NCBI GenBank assembly: GCA_900175165.2
Contig: FWWN02000308.1
Coordinates: 1 to 34,405 of the forward strand
DNA length: 34,405 nucleotides
DNA from: Rhizomucor pusillus
Lineage: Eukaryota; Mucoromycota; Mucoromycetes; Mucorales; Lichtheimiaceae
Direction: 5' to 3'
Shown: positions 23,637 through 33,449 of the stretch, one piece after another
Layout: each line of letters starts with the position of its first letter
Position numbering within the stretch: the stretch's first letter is position 1
Position numbers and translations under genes: made by a program
The notes under the pieces: model-generated
Seen by the model: the letters and a program-made list of their open reading frames with translations, nothing else
Database searches by the model: none
What the model was told of the DNA's origin: nothing

Positions 23637-23719
23637 GGAGAGATGGCCGAGTTGGTCTAAGGCGTCAGGTTAAGGCCCTGATCTCTTCGGAGGCGTGGGT
23701 TCGAATCCCACTCTCTTCA
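23637..23719 (+). tRNA. tRNA-Leu (anticodon AAG)
   Basis: An 83 nt type II tRNA. Acceptor GGAGAGA pairs with TCTCTTC (one G-U pair); the D arm TGGCCGAGTTGGTCTAAGG is the classic Leu A box; the anticodon stem TCAGG/CCTGA encloses loop TTAAGGC with AAG at 34-36. A long variable arm (TCTCTTCGGAGGC) and T arm GTGGGTTCGAATCCCAC (B box) follow. Discriminator A73. No intron. It is preceded by a purine tract and followed by a small hairpin and T runs. Confidence 0.96.
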
Positions 23720-23724
23720 CGCAG

Positions 23725-23757
23725 TTGCAGCTTCGGCTGCAATCCATTTTCATTTTT
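23725..23757 (+). terminator. Hairpin and T runs after tRNA-Leu
   Basis: TTGCAGC-TTCG-GCTGCAA is a perfect 7 bp stem with a UUCG tetraloop, starting 6 nt after the tRNA; TTTT and TTTTT follow within 15 nt. The T runs are normal Pol III terminators. The stable hairpin is additional and could assist release or trailer processing (inference). Confidence 0.6.
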
Positions 23758-23800
23758 GCGAGTTTCGTGCACGGACCATCCGCTTTCATTTTGCGCTTCC

Positions 23801-24067
23801 TGTCGTAACGCAATCCTTTTGGCGTTACGAACCCACGGAGAAGAAAGAAGGGTTACAAGGAAAAAGGACCACAAAACGAAGAGAGGAGAAGATGATGATC
23901 CTTTATTCTTTTGTTCGTTATATGATAATAAAGGAATGGTCTAGTGAATACAGCAATTCTGTGTCATGGAGATAGTATTGAAAAGGGTGGAAGGTATCGA
24001 GGTTGCGGTGGACGAGGTCGAAAAGGAAAGGCGGCAAAAGGGACAAAAAAGGAAGCGGGCGAAGTCC
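23801..24067 (+). repeat. tRNA-associated repeat, copy B (3' truncated)
   Basis: Plus-strand copy of the 18547-18839 unit, starting TGTCGTAACG 81 bp past the tRNA-Leu 3' end and matching almost base for base until GAAGTCC at 24067, where similarity stops; the last ~10 bp (GTGCACGACA) are lost. Just upstream, at 23765-23777, TCGTGCACGGACC matches the reverse complement of copy A's missing end, so an inverted terminal block may be present on this side. The internal TCGTAACG...CGTTACGA pair near the start can form an 8 bp stem. Confidence 0.8.
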
Positions 24068-25495
24068 AGGTTCTCGATTTATTTTGTTAATTAATTAACT
24101 AAAGATACGGCACTGGGTGAGCACAAACGATGATACAGCAACTACTTTTATGATTTACTTGTACATTAAGAATACTTTAAATACGATTGTGGCATTTGCT
24201 TCAAATTATTCTATTTAGCGCATTCGTATATAAACATTTTAAGGGAGGAACAATGTAATTCAAGTAATATTACTGCTGCGCATATAATAGTATAAATGGA
24301 TTAGGTAAAAGGGCAGTGCTTAATGAAAGGGAAAAGTATCTTTATGCGTGTTCTTCATAGCTAGCATCGATACGGAAATAGAAGAAGGTTAAATGATTTT
24401 TCATAAACTGCAGTATGAAATGACAATGTCCACAGCTTGTGGCCAGAGCAATGGCGTAACTTGCAAATAACATAGTGTCATCTATCTATAGAGACTGGCA
24501 TACAAAGTAAAAGTTGCAAAATTTTGGATACCGCAAATCAGTGTTCAGATTCAAGTCCACTGCATACAGTTGATATTAGGACATATTTATAATACATCAG
24601 TCCTTCCAGGCGTCTTCAGATATCGGTATGAATCAATGATGTGACACATTTGTTGCTTTTTGAGCATGTGATCCAAAGCTATGCAGCAATCGATATGACA
24701 GTACTGAATACTACCGTATATACAGACAGTTTATTTCGAGTGTGAATGGATCTTCAGAATCGATAAAACTACGCATGTGATCTAAAGCTTGAAGATATTG
24801 ATAAGCTGAAGGCGCAAATTGCCTAAGCAGTTGGATTTCCAATATCAAACGTGTTTTAGCAACCAATAAAAGCGCAACTAAGTAGATGGATACAAACATA
24901 TTGAGGTGAGGTTTGCGTTTTTAGAGCTATCAAGAGAATTACAATACCGGCGATCCTCATAAAGTATATCCGTCTTCTTCTTGATGAAGTTGCTCTTGAT
25001 CCACGCACTGGAACAAATACTTATGCATTTGTTCGGAAACAAACATCGTCTTACTAATGAACATGATGACAGTGTATGTAAGTATACCTTATCACGAGTA
25101 TTGTAAGTTTTATTTCTATTGATAAATTCCTTCAGAGATTGTAGAGAATCAGAAGGACGGATTAAAAGAAACATCGGGGGGATTACTAACTCGACTACAA
25201 AAATGGAACGCACGTAGTGATTCTAGTTTTCTATCAAAATTCTGTTACTCTGGAGCTTCTAGTACTCCACCGGTAAGAAAGACACGGAAATTATGAAGCA
25301 AACAAAAATTCTGGCATACGGCATGTTTGAATAATCATCTACTTTCTTAGAAATGATAGCTGCGTAGCAAGATAGCTTGTTCCTTTTTCTATATTCCACT
25401 GCATGGGGCATGCGAAAAAACAGAGACACGGTGCTGCCGAAACAGTAAATAATACAGTCACTTCGACACTAAATGTTTGCAACGCCATGAAAGAA
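24068..25495. other. AT-rich gene-poor DNA
   Basis: No gene is supported. Minus-strand frames at 24711-24899 and 24878-25213 are coding-like in composition (for example SLQSLKEFINRNKTY) and may be the eroded 3' part of the ankyrin-like relic next to them, but they carry no motif I can name. The first 600 bp are AT-rich without structure. Confidence 0.4.
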
Positions 25496-26640
25496 CTACC
25501 GTCTACATATACCAAATCCGGTAAAATATCTTAAAGTCAACAATCTCAATGTAAGCATTAAGCCATCATATTCCACATGTTTCTTTGAAGTCTTCAAGGA
25601 CCTTTCGTTAAAATGCTTTACCCCAAGGTAACCACGACTTGTCGCAGTTGCTATTAGAGCAGTGCACTCCCCGTCATTATGCCTCGACATTTGGACAAAT
25701 GTAGCGATACATAGCACTTATCAAGCAGCAGGTAATCGGTTGCATGCTTCCTTCAAATGTTGAATGGTTAATTTGGCATTTGATAGGAGTTCCAAAAGAA
25801 CTGAAGCACCTGGCTTCATTGAATGGATTGTCGCGATGCATTCTTTCCTATAGTTCCATTTTACTTTGCCAATATGCTTATTTTTTGCTCAGACGCACAT
25901 AATCACCTTGCAAATATATATGAACAGTCGTCGCTGCAGGTTTGAAAATTGAGAACGATATAATTCGTAGTATATATTGTCGTTTTGATAGAGACGTTGT
26001 GAATTTTGAGCAAGTTGCACGGTTCAATCTTCTGAAGTGATATTCCTTAAATAATCGTCAATCCAAAATAGAATTACTGCATTTCAGTTTTTCTTTCACG
26101 AGATCAAGTGATCAAATGTATGACAAGTCACCGCAGAGGACCTTTGTATGGTTTGCATGCAATGGAAGTGAACTCTGAATGAACAAAACCTGTATAGCAA
26201 CTGGATAACCGCTTGCAATGTTAAACCAATACGACAGACGCCTCTTTGCAAAGTCCAGTGGAAAATAATGAAAGCGAAAAGTCGCAGAAGAGCATTTCAT
26301 AGGAAGCATGCAGCGGCGAAATACCGTTATATCTTTGCAAGTACTGCCCAACATCGACAAATAATGAATAACTGGTTACAATCGACCTGTGTTGTAATGT
26401 CTCTAGGGTCGATATTGACTAGCAGCACGGTAAACTTGGAGCAGCGTGATAAAGGTCAATAGTAAGTATTAAAAAATTTGGTGGGTTCTTGGATGATATG
26501 AACATCTCGTAATTGTCCCAAGTTGGATGTAGAGTTAACAACCAGCGTGATACATTCGAGCCAAATTGACCGTTCAGCACGGAGAATAAATGCTTGCTAT
26601 GGAGATACAAAGGTCAAGCAACAAATTTTAGCGCTTTAGA
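25496..26640 (-). pseudogene. Ankyrin-repeat-like gene relic
   Basis: Scattered over several minus-strand frames are pieces that resemble ankyrin repeats: YNGISPLHAS near 26315-26285 (consensus NGxTPLHxA), IASGYPVAIQVLF near 26210-26170 (the second helix pattern), and DGECTALIATATSRGYL near 25680-25630. Stops and frame changes separate them. The match is to a degenerate repeat consensus, so the call is tentative. Confidence 0.4.
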
Positions 26641-27702
26641 TGGTCGCTACACTCACTGGCTCGCTGCGCTCGTTCCCCTAACCAAAAATGTTTTCACTGA
26701 AATCCGCATTGAATAATAACCTCGCCTGGCCTTCATAAACCTCCATTCTCCGGTCGGTTTTGCATCCGCTTCGCTACTGCAAGCACAGCGCCGTCGAATT
26801 ACCGGCTTATTCAGACCGTCCTTCGCCTAAATTCAAGTGTATGAAGCAAAACATGAGTTACGTGTTCAACCACCAGTACTTCTCCGTTGTCGATATCATT
26901 GACTTTTCTCCACCATGACACTCTTTGAGCAGCATTCCGGTTGTCATAATCCGAAGGCTCGATATTATGTTCATTCTTCACTTCTTCCGCTCCTTTTCCA
27001 TTCTCTCCTCGGGTTCTGTATTTGTAGGTTCCAACATGGACTTCGCATATTAATACATCGTACTAACAGACTAAACGCCATAATTCTCCATCTGGCACCA
27101 TGGCGTATCCGTTGCCGAGAACCAAGGCGTGAAAGACGCTCTGCGCCGCGGGTAAGTCCAGTAAGTAACCTTGCTCTGATTGATTACTTCGCTCTCTCTC
27201 ACAATACGTTTTTGATAAAGTCCTCCTCGTCATCTTTTCCGCTCTGTCCTCTCTATCCGCCTGTCTTCCCCACCCGACGCTCCTTCCAATCCTGTGAGTA
27301 GGCGATGACTGACAGAATGCTAGAACATAGCTCTGGCCATAGATGTTAAAAAATACCATTCAAAAATCCGAGATTGCCCGGCGACATCCCAACTTTGGGT
27401 GCAACGCTCCCTTCGGGGAGGTATGTAGTCGCTGTAAGTATCAGAGACATTATGATTTTTGGTTTTTTCATTACTAACGTTCTGCTCTTCTATCTACTCT
27501 ATCACTTCTCTATTCTCCTTTATTTGTTTCCTTCCTTGTAATTTAACTTTGAATGTTTCTTTACATAATAAAGATATCGACACATATTGTCCAATGGAGC
27601 GTACGTGAAGTGAATGAATCATGTCTCCAAAGGCGCAACAGCTCAGTCTGGGACATTTTTCTGCCCAGATAGGGTTCTGCTCCGCGTGTGTCATTTTTAA
27701 CC
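26641..27702. other. Intergenic block of higher GC upstream of prefoldin 4
   Basis: From about 26645 to 27420 base composition shifts upward, with unusual GC-rich motifs such as GGCTCGCTGCGCTCG at 26659-26673 and CGCTCCCTTCGGGGAG near 27405. ORFs on both strands at 26915-27359 have no recognised domain. The segment may be an insertion or an unidentified RNA or repeat; the last 250 bp must include the prefoldin promoter. Confidence 0.4.
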
Positions 27703-28215
27703 ATGTCTAGTTTACGAGTAGTAAGTGCAATGTGATCTCGGAAACAATCAAGTATTAAAGAACGTTCAGTTAAGCCAAAAGGCTGACGCTGACGCCGATG
27801 TCGAAGTCTCTTGGGCTGATCAGCAGAAAATTAACCAATTCAGCAAGTTGAATGCTAAAATAGATGATCTCGAGGAAAGATACGAAAAGTTAAAGGTAAT
27901 GCTCCACTGTGTGACGTACCCATGAGCCTATGGATATTGACTCAAGAGCAGCAAGAAAAAGAATATCTAGATGATGTATCAATGGAATTGGAGCTAGCTG
28001 ACGAGGACGAACCCATCAGGCACAAGGTGGGCGACGCATTCGTCCATATACCTGTATCCGAAGCAATGGAGAAGTTGGAAAAGGAATCAAACAAGCTCAA
28101 CCTCGAACTCGAATCCGTAAAAGGAGAGATAGACTCAGTACAAAACCAAATGTCAGAGTTGAAAAAAGAATTATATGCAAAATTCGGTAACGCTATCAAC
28201 CTGGAAAAAGAATAA
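27703..28215 (+). CDS. GIM3: Prefoldin subunit 4 (3 exons)
   Basis: Exons 27703-27720, 27770-27895 and 27952-28215, giving 135 residues, the usual size for a beta-type prefoldin. The first exon is only 18 nt (MSSLRV) before a GTAAGT donor; all junctions are phase 0. Conserved blocks are VSWADQQKINQFSKLNA, then LELADEDEPIRHKVGDAFVH (the beta-hairpin core), and KKELYAKFGNAINLE at the C-terminus. Helices on both sides form the tentacle coiled coil. Prefoldin is a six-subunit cytosolic chaperone that hands nascent actin and tubulin to the CCT/TRiC chaperonin (family knowledge). The stop lies in GAATAAA, and the convergent NCBP1 stop is 51 bp away. Confidence 0.93.
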
Positions 28216-28266
28216 ACATGTATTCGATTGCCGGCTAGCTTTATCGCAAACTAGTTATGGAAGTAT

Positions 28267-31200
28267 TCACAGCGTTGCGGAAAGGTCGTGGTTAAATGTC
28301 TTGATATCTGAAAAGATACTGGTAATACGGTTATCCACTTGATTTGTAAAAACTACTGTTTCCAAGGTTGTCAGGAACCCGCCGCACTCCTTGTAATGCT
28401 AAACACGACGGGTTAGGTTTCCAGCTCTGCACAAACACTGAATGCAGCTCCGACTTACCATTCTCATTATCGACCTGAACCACCCGAGAATCCATTTATA
28501 GGACCAAGTCAATTGAGCATCAGCTGTGCCAGGTGGAAACGGCGCCATTGCATCTTGCAGCACTTTAGCAAACTTCTCGAAAGTGGCTACAAACACTTCA
28601 CGCTGCTCCTTCTCAACACTAGATAGAGTGTTTTCGATAATTCGCAGCGTATCGAGCTCCTGCTGTGCTTCGGCCTGAGCCACTATGAAGACATACAAGT
28701 TTAGCTATTTCATGGCGCCCATCACAAACAAGAAATTACATACTTTCCGTTAAAGGAGCTTCTGAGCGTTTTGTTTCATTCTCCTCGTGAGTTCTTCGAG
28801 CATCAGCAAGTTTTTCTTGCACTTGGCTGACACGAGTCACCACTTTACTAAGAATGTTTTCCAAAATTTCCCAGACAAATGTGCTGTAAAATACATGTTA
28901 ACCAAGCTTCATTTTGTTGTTTTTTTTCATATGCTTTATCCTACCGTTCTGGATGTTCTAATTGCTGTGGTTCGAATGCCCATGCAGACACTGAATTTGG
29001 ATCAATGACACGATAATTCAGCAGCTTATCCAACAATATGCCAAGGAACTGTGAATGATTTCAATGAGTACCTATTCTATTCATTCAAAGGGGCGAGATA
29101 TACTTACCTGACTATTGTTTTTCCAGAACTTGGCTACAGTCTGTACTGTATGCAACCGTCCTTCAGGCGTATCATTAAGATAACGAAGTACTTCCAAATA
29201 TCTTTACAAAAGCTTCAGTTTTGATCAGACGCTCAAGTACGCATGTCTTACCTTTCAAATATATTCAAGACGTGGGAAAAGCTTTTGCTACCGACTATTA
29301 ACATTGATTGCAGGAAAAGTTCGCTAGCAAGCTTTGACCGCTCCTGCTCACTCAGACCCTTCTGGGCTTGATCTTCTTTAAATGTCTCCAACAAAGCACG
29401 AAGGTCCTCACCTTGCTTCTTGGCCCTCATGTATTCGACAACTTGCTTGGCAGCTTGGTGAAGAGGGTGTTCAGGGTTCTTGTACTCAAAATCGGGGCCA
29501 GGAGGTGCAGCCGGTAGGAATACGTGGAACTTCTGAGGAAGAGCCGCCTTTACTCTTTCGTAATAACTGAGACGGATCAACTTCTCAAGTGTTTCGCGTA
29601 TGAAAGCTACTTTTGGATGCTGTGCTTCCAAGCTCAAGGCATCTTCCCTGTAGTAACCAAAAATTGTTAGATTTGCACCTCTCCGCAGTTCATCTGTAAC
29701 ATTTACCAAGCAGCCCAGTCCCACTGGAATCCAAAGTTACTTAGATGGTGGGCAAACCAGCATGACAAGCGATACGCACATTCCGTATCGAGATCCGGCA
29801 AACGTTCATACAGAGTCTTGATGCATCTTCCCAGAGCTTTTGGGAAATTCTCAGTATCACCTCGGCATAACTCTGAGAGCACACATGTATAATAGACACA
29901 TCGGAAAGGAGGTGAAGGTAACCGTAATACTTGGGAAAATACGATCTGATATCAAGCATCCATTAATTACGATTTTCGGGAAATAAAATCATAGAAGGTA
30001 CTTGCCTCAAGCAAAAGATCAGAGAGGGTCCATTCTTTGATGTCTTCATCCATCTTGTTATCATCGTCGCGCTTCTTGATCATCTGAAAATGTCCAGGTG
30101 CAAAGTTATATAGGAAGGCGAGCAGATATTTTGCGCATTCTTTTCGGTTGGCTTCAAAGATACGCATAACGTCGACACCGATATCTTGGAGTATAAAATA
30201 TTCCAAGCTATCATGACTCGGGATATTTGGCAGAGTCTAACGCAAGATTAGTTACATAAAGCGGAAAATGGATATCGGTTCTATTAACATACCATGCCGG
30301 CATCGTCAACATAAATTCTGAACGGCCTCTCTGGGCTTATATACAATGTCTCCTCAGTGTGTTCAGGAATTTGTAGTCGTGGAATGTCGTGCTTATGAAT
30401 AATAAAATTAGCAATGCTTCACATAATACAATACATCTAGAATGATTTGTACCTGCAATGGCGTGCGCAGTTCTTCCTCGAACCATTTATAAGGTTTGGG
30501 GAGGAAAACAAACTAGATTAAGTTAGATAATGCCTCTTCATCGAATTCAGTATAATGTTATGAACCTTCCAGTTATTGGATTGCATCTCTTGCAATAAAC
30601 GCCATAAATGAGCCAACATCTTTTGAGGTAAATATTAGACGAGTTGGCTGTGTATGCGAGACCTGTTTCCACCTACATCTTGTTGCTCGAACTCATAGTT
30701 TCCGCTGCGATAAAACCGCAATGTATCAAGGGAGTTGATTGCACCTCTGCGACACATATAATTCTCCAATTTGGACATGATCTGCCGCAAGTTATCAGGG
30801 CAGCGTGCTTGTAATTCTTCTGCGCTCTGCAAATTGAACCTTAGTACAGGTATATCCTACAGATATCTGCGAGAGGGAGAGATAGCATACCCAGGGCAAC
30901 GTTGCCATAATCATATAAGCTGCGCAATCCAGACGACGCTACATATTTCCATTAGCCGCTGAAAGGTCTGGACATTCCGTATGTCATAATTACTCTAGGC
31001 TGGCCACTTTCATCCAAAACAGCGAGGACATCGTTGATTAGTCCGCAGTATACAGCAGACGTTATGACATTTGCATTCATCAATTCTCCATAGAACCGTA
31101 AGAACTGCTTCAATTTGAACCAATCCGATTTTTGTGCTGTTTCTGAGAGGTAACCATTAAAGCCCGTCATCAATTTCTCCACTGCCTCGTGATTCGATAT

Positions 31201-31799
31201 GTTGAGAAGACCGAGCAGGGTGCCGTATACGGATGCTTTAGCTGGTAGCTCGGTAATGCTGCAAACGTGGATTTAGAAGGGGAGCTATGCTCGCAAAATC
31301 AAATGTTCGTCGACTGACCATGCTTTCAAAGTATCGTCCACTGTCGTAGGATATTTGCTGTAGTCATTGTTCAGAATATTTTTCATTTTTTGAAGGTTTA
31401 CACGTAGATCTTCAGTAATCTATGCGCCTGAATCAGTGCACCGTGCATTTATCATGAAGAAAACTTGGCTTACTCTGTCACCGATCTTGATGATCAAACT
31501 TCTCAGTCGACCTTCAATATCTTCCTGCTCATCGTCTTTTGCAGGAGATGGGCGGCGTTGGTAAGGTTTTCGTCCACCAAAGTTTCTTCTGTCATCTACT
31601 CAATGGAGAGTTGGATCACCGATTCAAATTCTCTTCTTAGACGTGTGTTTACCTCGATAATATCGGCCACCACCGCCTCCTCCAGGTGCTCGAGCATATC
31701 GACCTTTTGATAGTGTTTAGTCCTTGTAGACGCTCATATTTGCAGTTAAGGACTACCTTCGTAACGCGGTCTATCGTAGCCGCGCGATTCGTAACTCAT
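28267..31799 (-). CDS. NCBP1: Nuclear cap-binding protein subunit 1, CBP80 (18 exons)
   Basis: Exons on minus: 31799-31757, 31703-31653, 31595-31474, 31419-31319, 31258-30994, 30938-30891, 30826-30677, 30619-30566, 30512-30453, 30391-30293, 30236-30006, 29945-29707, 29647-29252, 29201-29108, 29048-28945, 28883-28744, 28682-28459, 28398-28267. All phases agree: 850 residues (family 790-860). An RG/Gly-rich N-terminus (APGGGGGGRYY) precedes three MIF4G-like helical domains; diagnostic pieces include ASVYGTLLGLLN, RLDCAAYMIMATLPW, and VLRLPSPPF followed by WFAHHLSNFGFQWDW. CBP80 pairs with CBP20 on the m7G cap of Pol II transcripts in the nucleus and promotes splicing, export and nonsense surveillance (family knowledge). 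The intron at 30005-29946 starts with GC (GAG then GCAAGT), a clear GC-AG intron. Confidence 0.95.
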
Positions 31800-32197
31800 T
31801 GCGTTTCTTTCGAGAGATCGCGCTTGAAAGTCGAGAGTGCCACATTTAAAAATGTCATAATTCAAGCTCCGTTTTCTTGTGATAGCACATTCGAGTTCCT
31901 GCATTTTGCATGTTCTCCTCAGTAACAGCAGTATAACGAGACCATAAGATATAAGCTAATAATATAAAAAAGAAGTTGCAAGTGAAGCGTCAGCATGGAT
32001 AGTATCTGTATGTATATATATTCGCGAGATACGATAAAGAGAGGAGGGACCAAATCCACGACCTGCCGAAAGAGAGCACGGGAATTACTACGCGCATTCT
32101 TTATGTAATATGAGTGAAGGACGATCCTTAATAAGCGTGAGCTAAGTCAAAAGATACGTGCGAAAGAATCCTTGCATTTATCTAGGCTGCGCTAACG
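31800..32197. promoter_or_regulatory. Region upstream of NCBP1
   Basis: About 400 bp, AT-rich at 31950-32030, that must contain the NCBP1 promoter and, if the candidate gene at 32198 is real, that of a divergent neighbour. No TATA box at a convincing distance is seen and no ORF is supported. Confidence 0.45.
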
Positions 32198-32685
32198 ATG
32201 AAGATGCTACCAAGTGATATGTGCGGAACAGACGAAACGGGCAACTATAATGATCTTAAAATACCTACATTGCATCAGCGCCGGTTCAGCACGTAAGTCT
32301 ATCATATGAATCGATTTTCACGAGCTAAGCTTCGCATTCCTCTGCAAAGTGAGGGATTTAGTGTGGTATTTACGCAGCTCTTGTATCCATCCGGTTTCAC
32401 TATTGAGAAATATAAGGATAAAAGAAATAGAGAAATAACAAGTCAACAGTGTATTCCCTCAAGCGCCACTCTCCATAAATCAAAGTTCGGCATTGCTATG
32501 CTTGCAGCAGCGAAACGGATTCAAGTAAGTTTCACCACATACGCCTTATGTAGGTGTTTGCGAGAGCCTGTCTGGATAAACCACCGGATAATGGAAAACC
32601 ACACGAGTCTGTATACACCGGTGTAACGGCCGATTCATACTTTTCAAGACCTGTGAAAATGGCTTCAAAGATAAACACGCTCTGA
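32198..32685 (+). CDS. Candidate small gene of unknown function (spliced)
   Basis: Exon 1, 32198-32292 (MKMLPSDMCGTDETG...), ends at a GTAAGT donor. Exon 2 starts after CTCTGCAAAG at 32350 and stays open to 32524, where another GTAAGT follows; the 57 nt intron and phase (2) fit local norms. The third part is less clear: acceptor TTATGTAG would give exon 3 at 32554-32685 (133 residues in all), but that intron is only 29 nt, shorter than any other here; an acceptor further on (CACACGAG) would also keep frame. No family is recognised: basic, soluble, no signal peptide or membrane segment. Two consensus donors in phase with open exons are the only support. Confidence 0.35.
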
Positions 32686-32788
32686 TGAACAAGCTCCTGT
32701 AGGAACATCGAATGCTTCATATCGCTGCTTCTAAATCGGGCTATACACGATGCAGCAATCATGCGAAACAAGTTTTGTTTTTTGATGC

Positions 32789-33382
32789 CTATAAATACGC
32801 AAGCCCCTGCTCTTTCTTTTGCTTTATTTCTTGCTCTTGTTTCTTTACAAAAAAGCGATAAATAGAAAATGATAAATGGTAAGCTAGAGTATCGCGTCCT
32901 TTTAAGATGCAAGCGACTGACTGCTTGATGCAGAATGAAGCATGTCTGTAACCACGTTTCCGTTGCCTTCTTTGCTTATCAAGTCGAGCTTTGCTTCCAT
33001 CATGGTCTGCGACATCTACAAGCAACTCCATGATTCTCTTTTGCAAACTTGCCTTCGCCTCTGTCGCGTATGAACAATGTCTCCACCCATTTATCCATTT
33101 TTGATACAAGAACAATGGTCTGTCTTGGCAGTGATGCCAGTGCAAGTCCTCCTTACAGAGTGTCAGGATCTTTGCAGCCACCCGAATTGGTCCTATCTGT
33201 GATGCATTTTGAAGGGCAATGCCTCGGAAGGTCTTTACGCGGACGGTCGTACGCACGCGCACACACACACTGCTTGGATCCGCCTCACTTCCGCAGCGAC
33301 CAAGGCGGCCACAGGACCTTGCCTTTGGATTCTCCCCGCCAAAATCCAAGGGCAAGAGAAAGGCCAAGGCCACCAAAAACAT
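32789..33382 (-). CDS. Unrecognised ORF, 197 codons
   Basis: An uninterrupted minus-strand frame from ATG 33382, starting with a hydrophobic stretch (MFLVALAFLLPLDFGG) that could be a signal peptide, followed by a Cys- and basic-rich body and a Lys/Gln-rich tail. TATAAAAA at 33418-33411 lies upstream, but only ~30 nt from the ATG, which would put the ATG at the transcription start; a later start may be used. An overlapping plus-strand frame (33049-33435) is nearly as long, so coding direction is unproven. It contains an (AC) run at 33255-33269. No homology recognised. Confidence 0.25.
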   Translation of the reverse strand: MFLVALAFLLPLDFGGENPKARSCGRLGRCGSEADPSSVCVRVRTTVRVKTFRGIALQNASQIGPIRVAAKILTLCKEDLHWHHCQDRPLFLYQKWINGWRHCSYATEAKASLQKRIMELLVDVADHDGSKARLDKQRRQRKRGYRHASFCIKQSVACILKGRDTLAYHLSFSIYRFFVKKQEQEIKQKKEQGLAYL

Positions 33383-33449
33383 TAACAACAACAACAAATA
33401 ATTCTGTTCCTTTTTATACCCCTGCCTGTCCTTAAAAATAACCCACATT

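Noticed and set aside
33252..33271. (AC) microsatellite and nearby CAA repeats
   Set aside because: Short simple repeats of no evident function.
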